NCBI GenBank assembly: GCA_016218725.1
Contig: JACRDB010000085.1
Span: forward strand, 62,001 to 126,000
Source: Deltaproteobacteria bacterium
GTDB lineage: Bacteria > Myxococcota_A > Polyangia > Polyangiales > Ga0077539
DNA: 64,000 nt
Direction: 5' to 3'
Shown here: in pieces, positions 35,149 to 42,317 of the stretch
Position numbering within the stretch: the stretch's first letter is position 1
How the letters are laid out: every line of letters starts with the position of its first letter
Translations under genes and position numbers: made by a program
Notes under the pieces: model-generated
Told to the model about the DNA's origin: nothing
Database searches by the model: none
What the model saw: the letters and a program-made list of their open reading frames with translations, nothing else

Positions 35149-35191
35149 GAGGGCCTTGACCGCGGTCACGGGTTGCCCCAGACCCGCATGG

Positions 35192-35566
35192 ATGGATCGG
35201 ACCTTTGGCGTGCTCGCGGCGGTCAATGGCTTCCTCGCCGTGGCGGCCGGGGCCTTCGGGGCCCACGCCCTCAAGAGCCGCGCGCCCGAGCGCATGCTCG
35301 CGGTCTTCGAGACCGGCGCTCGGTACCATATGTTCCACGCCCTGGCGCTCCTGGGCGTCGCCGTGCTCGTGGCGAGGCAGGCCCCGGGTGCCGCGGCCGC
35401 CGGGTGGGCGTTCGGCGTGGGCATCGCGCTCTTCAGCGGTAGCCTCTATGCGATGGCCCTGACGGGGATTACGCGCCTCGGCGCCATCACCCCGCTCGGG
35501 GGCGTCGGGTTCCTGGTGGGCTGGGCCCTCCTGGCGAGGGCCGCGTGGGCCCAGCCCGCGCCGTGA
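35192..35566 (+). CDS. DUF423 family small membrane protein
   Basis: A 124-residue protein with four membrane helices. It begins DRTFGVLAAVNGFLAVAAGAFGAHALKSR, the hallmark of the DUF423 (YgdD-like) family, followed by VFETGARYHMFHALALL and LFSGSLYAMALTG. Family members lie in the inner membrane; their function is unknown. The ATG at 35192 is in frame; the ATG at 35188 is not. The stop overlaps the start of the kelch gene by a GTGA. Confidence 0.9.
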   Translation: MDRTFGVLAAVNGFLAVAAGAFGAHALKSRAPERMLAVFETGARYHMFHALALLGVAVLVARQAPGAAAAGWAFGVGIALFSGSLYAMALTGITRLGAITPLGGVGFLVGWALLARAAWAQPAP

Positions 35567-36750
35567 GCCTCCGCGCCGCGGGAGGCGCGCTCGCCTGCGC
35601 GCTCCTCGGGGCATGCCCGGGGACCGTGGTCGATGGCCGGGAGAGCCCTCCAAGAGAGCCCGCACCACGCCCTGGAGCATGCCCGAGGGAGCCCGGTCCG
35701 GGCCGCTGGGAGCGGGTACCCGCGGAGGGCGCGCCCTCACCAAGGGCCTTCGCCGCGACCACCGTGGTGGAGGGAAGGCTCTTCGTGTGGGGAGGCTACG
35801 GACCCAATGGCGCTGACGCGCTGGACGGCGCCCTCTTTGATCCCGGCACCCTCCGGTGGGAAGCCCTGGAGCGCGGAGGTCCGGGCGGAGACCGCCGGCG
35901 GCTGGTGGTCTCCCCCCTCGGTCGCCGCGTGCTTGTCTGGAGCACCTTCGAGCGCCGCGGAGCCGTGCTCGAGGTCTCCTCCCGTCGCTGGACCGCGGTG
36001 CCGTCGGAGGGCGCGCCGCGCTTCGCCCAGCGCGCGGTGGGCACCCCTCAGGGTTGGTTCGTCTGGGCCCTCGGCGGCGCGGGCGAGCACAACGAGGTCG
36101 CCATGCTCGACCCCGAGAGCCTCCGGTGGCGTCCGGTGCTCCCGCCGTTGTCCCAGGACGCCCGCAACCTCTCGGCGCTCACCTGGACCGGCCGCGAGGC
36201 CCTGGTCTGGGGCGGCACCGAGGCCACCTTCGGCACGCAGCCGCCCCGCAACGACGGCTACCGCTACGACCCCGCCAGGGACGTCTGGAGCTCCGTGGAG
36301 CGCCGCGGAGCCCCATCCCCCCGCTGGGCCCCGGAGCTCTTCTGGACCGGCACCGAGGCCCTGGTCTTCGGCGGCAACAACGGCTCCCGCCAGCAGTGGA
36401 CCGGCGGCCTGTATGATCCAGTTGACGACACCTGGCGCCCTGTGGCCTCTGCCGCGGAGGTCCTCCGCGTTCGCGAGGGCGCCCCCACCGTCGAGGCCCT
36501 GGGAGCCTGGACCGGCTGTTCGCTCTTTGTGTGGGCAGGGGCGCTCCCTGGAGACGGCCCCCGCGCGGTCCTTCATGACCCCTTCGCCGACCGCTGGCGC
36601 GAGGTGGCCCCCTTCCCGGGGACGCCATCTCAGGACGGGGTGGTGGTCAATGCAGTTGACGGCACCGTCTTGGTGTGGGGCGGCCAGCGCGGGATGGCTC
36701 CGCGCCGGGACGTGACGGGTGAGGGGTGGCTGTGGCGCGCCGAGCCGTGA
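35563..36750 (+). CDS. Kelch-repeat lipoprotein
   Basis: A 395-residue protein with a GTG start overlapping the DUF423 stop. The signal peptide ends in the lipobox LLGAC. Six kelch blades follow, each with an L-x-V/F-W/G-G-G-like strand and a later W: RLFVWGGYGP, EALVWGGTEA, EALVFGGNNGS and VLVWGGQRGM are the clearest. The predicted structure is a six-bladed beta-propeller on the outer membrane or in the periplasm. The ligand is unknown. Its end overlaps the next kelch-like gene. Confidence 0.8.
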   Translation: MSLRAAGGALACALLGACPGTVVDGRESPPREPAPRPGACPREPGPGRWERVPAEGAPSPRAFAATTVVEGRLFVWGGYGPNGADALDGALFDPGTLRWEALERGGPGGDRRRLVVSPLGRRVLVWSTFERRGAVLEVSSRRWTAVPSEGAPRFAQRAVGTPQGWFVWALGGAGEHNEVAMLDPESLRWRPVLPPLSQDARNLSALTWTGREALVWGGTEATFGTQPPRNDGYRYDPARDVWSSVERRGAPSPRWAPELFWTGTEALVFGGNNGSRQQWTGGLYDPVDDTWRPVASAAEVLRVREGAPTVEALGAWTGCSLFVWAGALPGDGPRAVLHDPFADRWREVAPFPGTPSQDGVVVNAVDGTVLVWGGQRGMAPRRDVTGEGWLWRAEP

Positions 36751-37892
36751 GCCGCGGGCTCGCTGCGCTATGGGCGCTGGCGCTTGGGGGCTGCGGCTCG
36801 CGGGCGGGCCTGGAGGACCCGGCGGACGGCGGGATGGACGCCCCGGCGGCGCTGGACCTGGGGAGCGAGCGGGTACCTGTGGACCGCTCGCTGGTGCGAC
36901 CCGACGTGGTGCTCCGGAGCTGCGACGGGGGCCCGCTGCCGACTCCTCGGCCGGGGGCGCGAGAGAGCGTCCCGGGGCGCTTCGGGCTGAGCGCGGTGTT
37001 TGATCGAGGGGCCCGGAGGATCTACGCGGTCGGGGGCTCTGCCTCGGGGGGGACCCGGGCCGCGGCGCCCTTTGCGGTGGACGTAGACACCGGGCGGGTG
37101 ACGCCGCTGCGGCTCGAGGGCGTGGCGATGCTCCCCATCGGCGCAGCCGCCGTGTGGGACGCTCCCCGGTCGCGGGCGGTGCTGGTGGGAGGGCGCTATC
37201 CGGACGGGGGCTTCTTCACGGCGGGCCGCGCGGTGTTGGAGGTGCGGGTCGCGGGGGACATCGCCCGGGCGACGGCGCTGCCGGACTACCCGGTCGGGGG
37301 CGTGAGCGGCCACGCGCTGGCGGTGGACCCCGAGCGGGAGGAGCTGGTGGTGACCGGCGGGGGCAACGACAGCGCGCCGGCCACGAGCGCGTATCGCGCG
37401 ACCTGGGCGCTCTCATTGCGTCCGGGCGGGCGCTGGGCGCGGAGGGCCCAGGAGGCCGACGGCCCCGCCGCGGGCGAGGGGCGGGCGATGGGCTGGGACC
37501 CGGAGCTGCGCAGGCTGGTGCTGGCCGGGGGCTACCTCGATCGCGCCCGAGACCGCCGGGCCTGGGTGCTGGAGGGCTCTCGGTGGCGCCAGGTCCCTGG
37601 CACCCTCGACGCGATCCCTGGGGGCGTGACCGGGCTCCAGTGGGACCCGCGCTCCTGCGGCTTTGTGATGCCCGTTGGCAATTGCAGCGCGGAGCTGTGG
37701 CTCCTGCGGGTTCGGGACCTGCCGTCCACGGCCCTCCTCGGGCGCTTCACCCGCGAGGCCGGGGCGGGCCCCAACGGCCCGGCGGTGTTCCTCGACGAGG
37801 CCACGGACCGGCTCCTGTTCCTGGGCGGGGAGAGCTGCCAGACCAGCGGCTTTGTGTATGCTCACTTCGAAGCGATCTCCCTCGCGAGGTAG
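36732..37892 (+). CDS. Second kelch-like lipoprotein
   Basis: A 386-residue protein whose start lies inside the previous kelch gene. I favour the GTG at 36732 because it gives a basic n-region and has GAGGGG 7 bases upstream. The GTG at 36747, overlapping the previous stop, is the main alternative. The lipobox is LALGGC. Kelch-like blades are seen at RIYAVGGSASGG, RAVLVGGRYPDGG, ELVVTGGGNDS, RLVLAGGYLD and RLLFLGGESC. It is probably a paralogue of the upstream protein, both forming propellers in the envelope. Confidence 0.75.
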   Translation: MARRAVSRGLAALWALALGGCGSRAGLEDPADGGMDAPAALDLGSERVPVDRSLVRPDVVLRSCDGGPLPTPRPGARESVPGRFGLSAVFDRGARRIYAVGGSASGGTRAAAPFAVDVDTGRVTPLRLEGVAMLPIGAAAVWDAPRSRAVLVGGRYPDGGFFTAGRAVLEVRVAGDIARATALPDYPVGGVSGHALAVDPEREELVVTGGGNDSAPATSAYRATWALSLRPGGRWARRAQEADGPAAGEGRAMGWDPELRRLVLAGGYLDRARDRRAWVLEGSRWRQVPGTLDAIPGGVTGLQWDPRSCGFVMPVGNCSAELWLLRVRDLPSTALLGRFTREAGAGPNGPAVFLDEATDRLLFLGGESCQTSGFVYAHFEAISLAR

Positions 37893-37941
37893 GGCCTCAA
37901 GGATTGGTCTCACGCGAGTGGGCGGAGGGAGGGAACGGTCG

Positions 37942-38523
37942 ATGGCGAAGCTTGCATGGAGGGTCCTGGCGCTGGCGTTGGCGACCGCAGCGGGCAAGGC
38001 CCTGGGCGGCTGCGTGGTCACCGCGAGGGTCCAGGGGGGAGCCGCGCTGCGTCCGTCTGGCGCCGACGGAGACCTCGGTGCGAGGGTGGGCCTCGGGGTC
38101 CAGGATCGAGGGAGCTCGGGCCTGCTGGTCTCCGGGGGCACCGCGGGCGCCAATGGCGCCGTGGTCACCACCGGGATCGAATACGACCGAAACCTCGGCA
38201 GGGCGGAGCGTCCGTGGGGACTCAGGGTGCGCGGCGACCTGGGCGCCTACCTGGGCTCTTCTGGCGCCGTGGGGAGCACGCGGTCCAGCGCGGCGTTCGC
38301 GTTGTTGGCGGTCCCGGGGCTGTGGTGGACGGCTCTTCAGAGCCGCTCCGCGATCCACCGCCTGATCCTCGCGCTGGAGCTTCAGGGAGGGCTCCTCCTC
38401 GGAAGCGACGATTTCCCGGCGCGCGGAGTCATAAGCGTCAACATGGTTGTACAGTATGATTGGGTGCCGTGTTCGATCTTCGGCGGCGAGACCTGCGGCC
38501 CGGCGCCGTACCGACGGCCATGA
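37942..38523 (+). CDS. Lipoprotein of unknown function with strand-rich mature part
   Basis: A 193-residue protein with an Ala-rich signal peptide ending in the lipobox ALGGC. The mature part has regular Gly-rich amphipathic strands (ARVGLGVQDRGSSGLLVSGG, RVRGDLGAYLGSSG) as in small outer-membrane barrels. No family was recognised. The stop overlaps the start of the next membrane protein (ATGA). Confidence 0.65.
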   Translation: MAKLAWRVLALALATAAGKALGGCVVTARVQGGAALRPSGADGDLGARVGLGVQDRGSSGLLVSGGTAGANGAVVTTGIEYDRNLGRAERPWGLRVRGDLGAYLGSSGAVGSTRSSAAFALLAVPGLWWTALQSRSAIHRLILALELQGGLLLGSDDFPARGVISVNMVVQYDWVPCSIFGGETCGPAPYRRP

Positions 38524-38984
38524 AGGCGTGCCGTCATCGCCTCCCTGGTTACCGCGCCACCTTCGTCGGGGTCGGCGCGCTCTACGCGCTCCTGGCTGCG
38601 TCGATACTGGCGCAGGGACCCTCGCGCGCGATGGCGCGATACCAGGTGCCGTCGGCGATCCTGGCGTCCCCGCACTACGCGGACGCGATCACCTGGGTGT
38701 ACGTTCACATGCTGGTGCTGGGGCTGGTGCTGGCGGTCTTCGGGCACCTGTCGGAGCCCGGGAGGCTGCGGGTCTGGATGGCCAGGCTCCTCCTCGGGGC
38801 CCACGTCGCGTACACGACGCTGGATTTCAGGGCCTCGGCGCTGCCCTTCGGGACGGGTCTCTACAAGGGACCGGGCGCGCTCGCTCCCGCGGTGATCGGT
38901 CTCGTGGTGACCGCGCTCCTGGCGCACCTGTGCCTCTGCCCGCAGTCCCTCGGCGAGCGCGCCACGACCGTCGGTCCCCAATAG
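38520..38984 (+). CDS. Small four-helix membrane protein, unknown function
   Basis: A 154-residue protein. The ATG at 38520 overlaps the previous stop (ATGA) and is chosen over a GTG at 38460. It has four hydrophobic segments at about residues 12-32, 60-80, 92-112 and 122-142, the last ending in a Cys pair (HLCLCPQ). The layout recalls small integral membrane proteins of the DUF4149/DoxX type, but no family could be assigned. It is probably co-translated with the lipoprotein gene. Confidence 0.6.
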   Translation: MKACRHRLPGYRATFVGVGALYALLAASILAQGPSRAMARYQVPSAILASPHYADAITWVYVHMLVLGLVLAVFGHLSEPGRLRVWMARLLLGAHVAYTTLDFRASALPFGTGLYKGPGALAPAVIGLVVTALLAHLCLCPQSLGERATTVGPQ

Positions 38985-38995
38985 CGTCTTGAATA

Positions 38996-39445
38996 TCACG
39001 ACGCGGCCGTAGGCGGAGCGCTGGCCCAGGGGTCCGGCCCGGGGTCCCCGCCGCCCGCGAGCACCCCCAGGCGAGCGACGAAATGGACCCAGCCCACGGC
39101 GTGCTTCGCGCCCTCGGACGGGACCAGCCCGTGGTGCTCCAGCTCCACCCTGGTGCCGCCCTCCACGGGGACAAGGCGCACCACCAGGCGCGTGGTGCCC
39201 GGCGGCATCGCGGCGTTGCCCGCCTCGCCCCAGGCCACCTCCAGGAGTCTGGGGTGCTCCAGGCGGGCGAAGTGTCCTCGGATCAAGACACCGTTGATGT
39301 CCACGGAGAACACCCCGCCCTCGACGGCCTCCAGGCGCGCGTGGTCGCCCATCCAGCGCACCAGGAGCTCCGGCCGGACGAAATGCTCCCAGACCCGCTC
39401 CGGGGGCGCTCGCACGGTGATGGCCGTGCGGTACACCTCGCTCAC
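38996..39445 (-). CDS. AHSA1/SRPBCC domain protein
   Basis: A 149-residue protein starting at a GTG that overlaps the stop of the ArsR gene. It is one activator-of-Hsp90-ATPase-1-like (SRPBCC) domain: ITVRAPPERVWEHFVRPELLVRWMGDHARLE, then GRFARLE-like strands and TRVELEHHGLVP. In many bacteria this family is encoded directly after an ArsR repressor, exactly as here. The ligand and role are unknown; a stress or toxic-compound response is often proposed. Confidence 0.85.
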   Translation of the reverse strand: MSEVYRTAITVRAPPERVWEHFVRPELLVRWMGDHARLEAVEGGVFSVDINGVLIRGHFARLEHPRLLEVAWGEAGNAAMPPGTTRLVVRLVPVEGGTRVELEHHGLVPSEGAKHAVGWVHFVARLGVLAGGGDPGPDPWASAPPTAAS

Positions 39446-39759
39446 CGGCCGCGCTCGACCTCCTCCTTGAGCTGCGCCAGCTTCGGCTCCCAGAAGCTCC
39501 GCAGGAACGCCTCCACCGGCGCGAAGCCCGCCGGGCGCACCACATACACGCTCCGGGTGCCCTCCCGGTGGGCCTCCACCAGCCCCGCCCGCTCCAGCAC
39601 CGCCAGGTGCTGGGACACCGCCTGCTGCGAGACCTCCACCTCCGCCGCCAGCTCCCCCACGGCCCGAGGCCTGCGCCTCAGGAGCTGCAGGAGCTGCACC
39701 CTCCGGGGCTCCCCGAGGGCCTTGAGCGCGAGGGCGGTCTGCGAAGGTGAGCGGTTCAC
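39442..39759 (-). CDS. ArsR-family winged-helix repressor
   Basis: A 105-residue DNA-binding protein. It has the ArsR helix-turn-helix: LKALGEPRRVQLLQLLRRRPRAVGELAAEVEVSQQAVSQHLAVLERAGLVEAHREG. No metal-binding ELCVCDL-type motif was seen, so it belongs to the non-metal branch typically paired with AHSA1/SRPBCC genes. The GTG at 39759 is the best start and lies inside the first palindrome at 39758-39773, suggesting autorepression. The downstream AHSA1 gene overlaps its stop. Confidence 0.88.
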   Translation of the reverse strand: MNRSPSQTALALKALGEPRRVQLLQLLRRRPRAVGELAAEVEVSQQAVSQHLAVLERAGLVEAHREGTRSVYVVRPAGFAPVEAFLRSFWEPKLAQLKEEVERGR

Positions 39760-39773
39760 AAGCAAAGACTTGT
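39758..39773. promoter_or_regulatory. Probable ArsR operator 1
   Basis: A perfect interrupted palindrome, ACAAG-6 bases-CTTGT, covering the start codon of the arsR gene. A second copy with the same arms lies 42 bases away, close to four helical turns, on the same face of the DNA. Two copies in the short divergent region make this a good candidate for the ArsR binding site. Confidence 0.6.
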
Positions 39774-39797
39774 ATACCACGCCGGGGCCGTGGTAGT

Positions 39798-39817
39798 CCA
39801 CAAGCGAACACTTGTGG
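39798..39817. promoter_or_regulatory. Probable ArsR operator 2
   Basis: A palindrome with 7-base arms, CCACAAG-6 bases-CTTGTGG, sharing the ACAAG/CTTGT core with the copy at 39758-39773. It lies just before the ribosome binding site of the divergent SRPBCC gene, so a bound dimer would block both directions. Confidence 0.6.
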
Positions 39818-39825
39818 AGGTGACG

Positions 39826-40306
39826 ATGACGACGCTTCGGCATGAGATCCACGCCCGGTGCCCCCCGGCGGCCGTCTGGGCCGTGCTCTCGGACCTGACC
39901 GCGGTGGCGCGCTTCAACCCGATGGTGACCCGCGCGACCTTCGTGGGGGAGCCTCGGACCGGGGTCGGGGCTCAAAGGGCCTGCGAGGTGCTCCCGAGGG
40001 GCAGAGTGCTGGAGCGGGTGACCCGCTGGGACGAGGGCGAAGCCCTGGGGCTGGAGGTGGTCGAGAGCGACTGGCCGGTGCACTACATGCGCTGGGTGAC
40101 CCGGGTGGAGGCCGAGGGGGAGGGGAGCAGGATCTCGCAGGAGCTTTGAGTACGCGGTGAAGTTCGGGCCCCTCGGGTGGGTGCTGGACCGGGTGCTCCT
40201 GAAGCGCAAGCTCCACCAGGCTCTGGAGGACGTGTTCAGGCGCCTCGCGCGGCACGCCGAGGGCGGAGGGCGAAGCGGTGGTGGAGGCCGCCACCGTCTG
40301 AGGTGA
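39826..40306 (+). pseudogene. SRPBCC (polyketide cyclase-like) gene broken by a one-base frameshift
   Basis: The frame from the ATG at 39826 encodes an SRPBCC domain (IHARCPPAAVWAVLSDLTAVARFNPMV) and stops after 107 residues at RISQEL. Removing one T from the TTT at 40145-40147 keeps the reading open to the stop at 40304-40306. The restored end reads EYAVKFGPLGWVLDRVLLKRKL, then LEDVFRRLARH, the usual C-terminal helix of this family. So the gene is either a recent pseudogene or carries a sequence error. It is divergent from arsR and likely under its control. Intact, it would be a small ligand-binding protein of about 160 residues. Confidence 0.75.
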
Positions 40307-40326
40307 AGGGTGCTACCCTCCGGGCC

Positions 40327-40728
40327 ATGGCAGCGCCAAAGAAGCTGATGGTGACGCTCAAGCTGGAGCTCGCGGACGGGATGGTGGTCCGTTGGCTCGA
40401 TGACTCTCGCCCGGGCAAGCCCTGGAAGGCGCGGGTGCGGTCGGTGACGCTCCCCGATGGGACCCGCGTGGCGGTGGACTCGACGCACGTCACCGAGGCC
40501 ACGGTCCCGGTGAAGGGCAGCACAGACCGCTTCACGGTGTTCTTCATGGGGTACTTCGAGCTGGAGCCCGGCGACCCCGGCTACGCGCAGGTGCAGGGCC
40601 AGCGGGGCGTCGCGGTGGACACGACGCTGGACTTCGTGGACCCCGCCACGGGCTCCCTCGCGGCGGTGGGTACGGTCTACGAGGTCACTTCTCCCGGGGC
40701 CAAGGCCCAGCTCAGCGCCATGGGTTGA
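40327..40728 (+). CDS. Conserved-looking hypothetical protein
   Basis: A 133-residue protein with no signal peptide or membrane segment. It is strand-rich, with a regular pattern (KLMVTLKLELADGMVVRWLDDS, RFTVFFMGYFELEPGDPGY), probably one small beta domain. No family was recognised. Codon use matches the neighbouring chromosomal genes, and the start is a simple ATG 20 bases after the frame-shifted SRPBCC gene. Confidence 0.6.
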   Translation: MAAPKKLMVTLKLELADGMVVRWLDDSRPGKPWKARVRSVTLPDGTRVAVDSTHVTEATVPVKGSTDRFTVFFMGYFELEPGDPGYAQVQGQRGVAVDTTLDFVDPATGSLAAVGTVYEVTSPGAKAQLSAMG

Positions 40729-40739
40729 GCGGGAGCGCG

Positions 40740-42146
40740 TCACCCGGTGGGACGCCCCGGGATCCAGGCCCTCCCGGCCGAGAGGCGGTGCCGCAGGAGC
40801 CGCCAGGAGAAGGCCAGGGCGGCGCCGACGGGCGTGACCCGGAGGGCCCTCGGGAGGTCCCGATTGACCAGCAGCATCCCGGCGGTGCGGCGAACGCGCT
40901 CGGCGGGAGCGCTACGGATCGCGCCGGCGTCCGAGGGCGGCGCCGGCTCGTACTGGAGCGCGAGGCGGATCCTCGCGGACACCTCCGCGCCTCCGAGGAC
41001 CCCAGCCAGTTGCAGTGCCATGTCCACGCCCGCGGAGACTCCGGCGGCGGTGAGCACGCGCCCCTGGGCTACGTACCTGGCCATGACGGGCTCCGCGCCG
41101 CGGTCGCGCAGGAGCCCGAGCACCAGCCAGTGGGAGGTCGCCCGCAGGCCCTGGAGCACGCCTGCCTCCGCGAGGATCAGCGAGCCGCCGCAGACGGAGG
41201 TCGTATAGCGCGTGGAGCCGTGGGCGCTCCGGAGCCAGGCCAGGGTGGGCTCGTGCCGCACGACCTCGGCGACGGTGAAATTCGCGGCGGGCACGACGAT
41301 CACGTCGGGCCGCGGGACCTCGCGGAAGGGCCGCGAGGCGACCAGCTGGAGGGCCCCGGTGTCCGAGCGCAGGACCCCGGCCTCGCGGGCCACGAACTCC
41401 ACGCGGGCGCCCGGGAGCCTCCAGAGGACATCGTAGGGTCCGAGGATGTCCATCGCGGTGATGCCCTCGTACACCAACAAAGCGATGTGCAGCGGCGGAG
41501 CCTCCTCGCCCGGCGCTCCCTGGGCGCCCCGGGGCGTCCCGTCGAGGGTTTGCCGGTCGGCTCCTCGGTGGGTGGCCTCCGGGGGCGCCAGGTCCGGGTC
41601 GTATTCGATCAGTAGTTGGATGCGCCGCGCCAGCTCCTCGCCTCCGACCTCCGCGACCACCAGGAGCGCGGCCTCGACGGCCCCCGAGGCGCCCGCCGCG
41701 GTGACGACCGGGCCGTCCGTCACCGTGGGCTCGTCGACCGCGGCCACGCCGTAGCGCGCGAGCGCCTCCCGCGCGCTCCAGTGGGTGGTGGCCCGGCGCC
41801 CCTCGAGCACGCCCGCGGCCGCCAGCAGCACCGCGCCCTCGGAGACACCCACGACCCACCGCGCGCCTCCACAGGCCTCCCGGAGCCACGCCAGGAGCGC
41901 CTCGTCGGCGAGAGCCCCGGGGAGCGTGTCCACGCACCCCGGGACCACCACCACGGCGGGCCTCGGAGCGGTCTTGAAGTCGTGCGTCGGGACGAGGCGG
42001 AGCGAGCCCCCTCCGGCGGCGACCTCCGCGAGGGTGCCTCCCACCGTCGAGAGGTGACAGCCGGGCATCCTCCCGAGGACCTCGCAGGCCCCTGCCACTT
42101 CGAGCGCCGCCACGCCGTCGTAGAGCACCACCGCGATGTGTGTCAC
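40740..42146 (-). CDS. Tandem DJ-1/PfpI protein, one copy lacking the nucleophilic Cys
   Basis: A 468-residue protein with GGAGGGG before its GTG start. It contains two DJ-1/PfpI (class I glutamine amidotransferase-like) domains, residues 1-185 and 218-410. The second has the nucleophile elbow SVCGGSLILAEAGVL (Cys319), Asp233 and RATSHW, a combination typical of isonitrile hydratase-like members. In the first domain the same site reads GVSEGAVLLAAAGVL, so Ser102 replaces Cys. No AraC-type DNA-binding domain follows. The first copy is probably structural or non-catalytic; the second may act on an isonitrile or aldehyde-like compound, which is inference. Confidence 0.85.
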   Translation of the reverse strand: MTHIAVVLYDGVAALEVAGACEVLGRMPGCHLSTVGGTLAEVAAGGGSLRLVPTHDFKTAPRPAVVVVPGCVDTLPGALADEALLAWLREACGGARWVVGVSEGAVLLAAAGVLEGRRATTHWSAREALARYGVAAVDEPTVTDGPVVTAAGASGAVEAALLVVAEVGGEELARRIQLLIEYDPDLAPPEATHRGADRQTLDGTPRGAQGAPGEEAPPLHIALLVYEGITAMDILGPYDVLWRLPGARVEFVAREAGVLRSDTGALQLVASRPFREVPRPDVIVVPAANFTVAEVVRHEPTLAWLRSAHGSTRYTTSVCGGSLILAEAGVLQGLRATSHWLVLGLLRDRGAEPVMARYVAQGRVLTAAGVSAGVDMALQLAGVLGGAEVSARIRLALQYEPAPPSDAGAIRSAPAERVRRTAGMLLVNRDLPRALRVTPVGAALAFSWRLLRHRLSAGRAWIPGRPTG

Positions 42147-42317
42147 CTCACGCCCCTCCAATGGGAAGGAGACACCGCGAGCTGCCCGCGGGTCAACTGC
42201 GCCCTGCGTAGCCCCGGGATGTGGGTTTAAGTAGGTGAAGATCCCACCCTCGGCTCCCGCGGGCTCTGTGGTGCGATTTTCCGACGGCCCGCGAGGGCGG
42301 CGGCCACCGACGCAACC

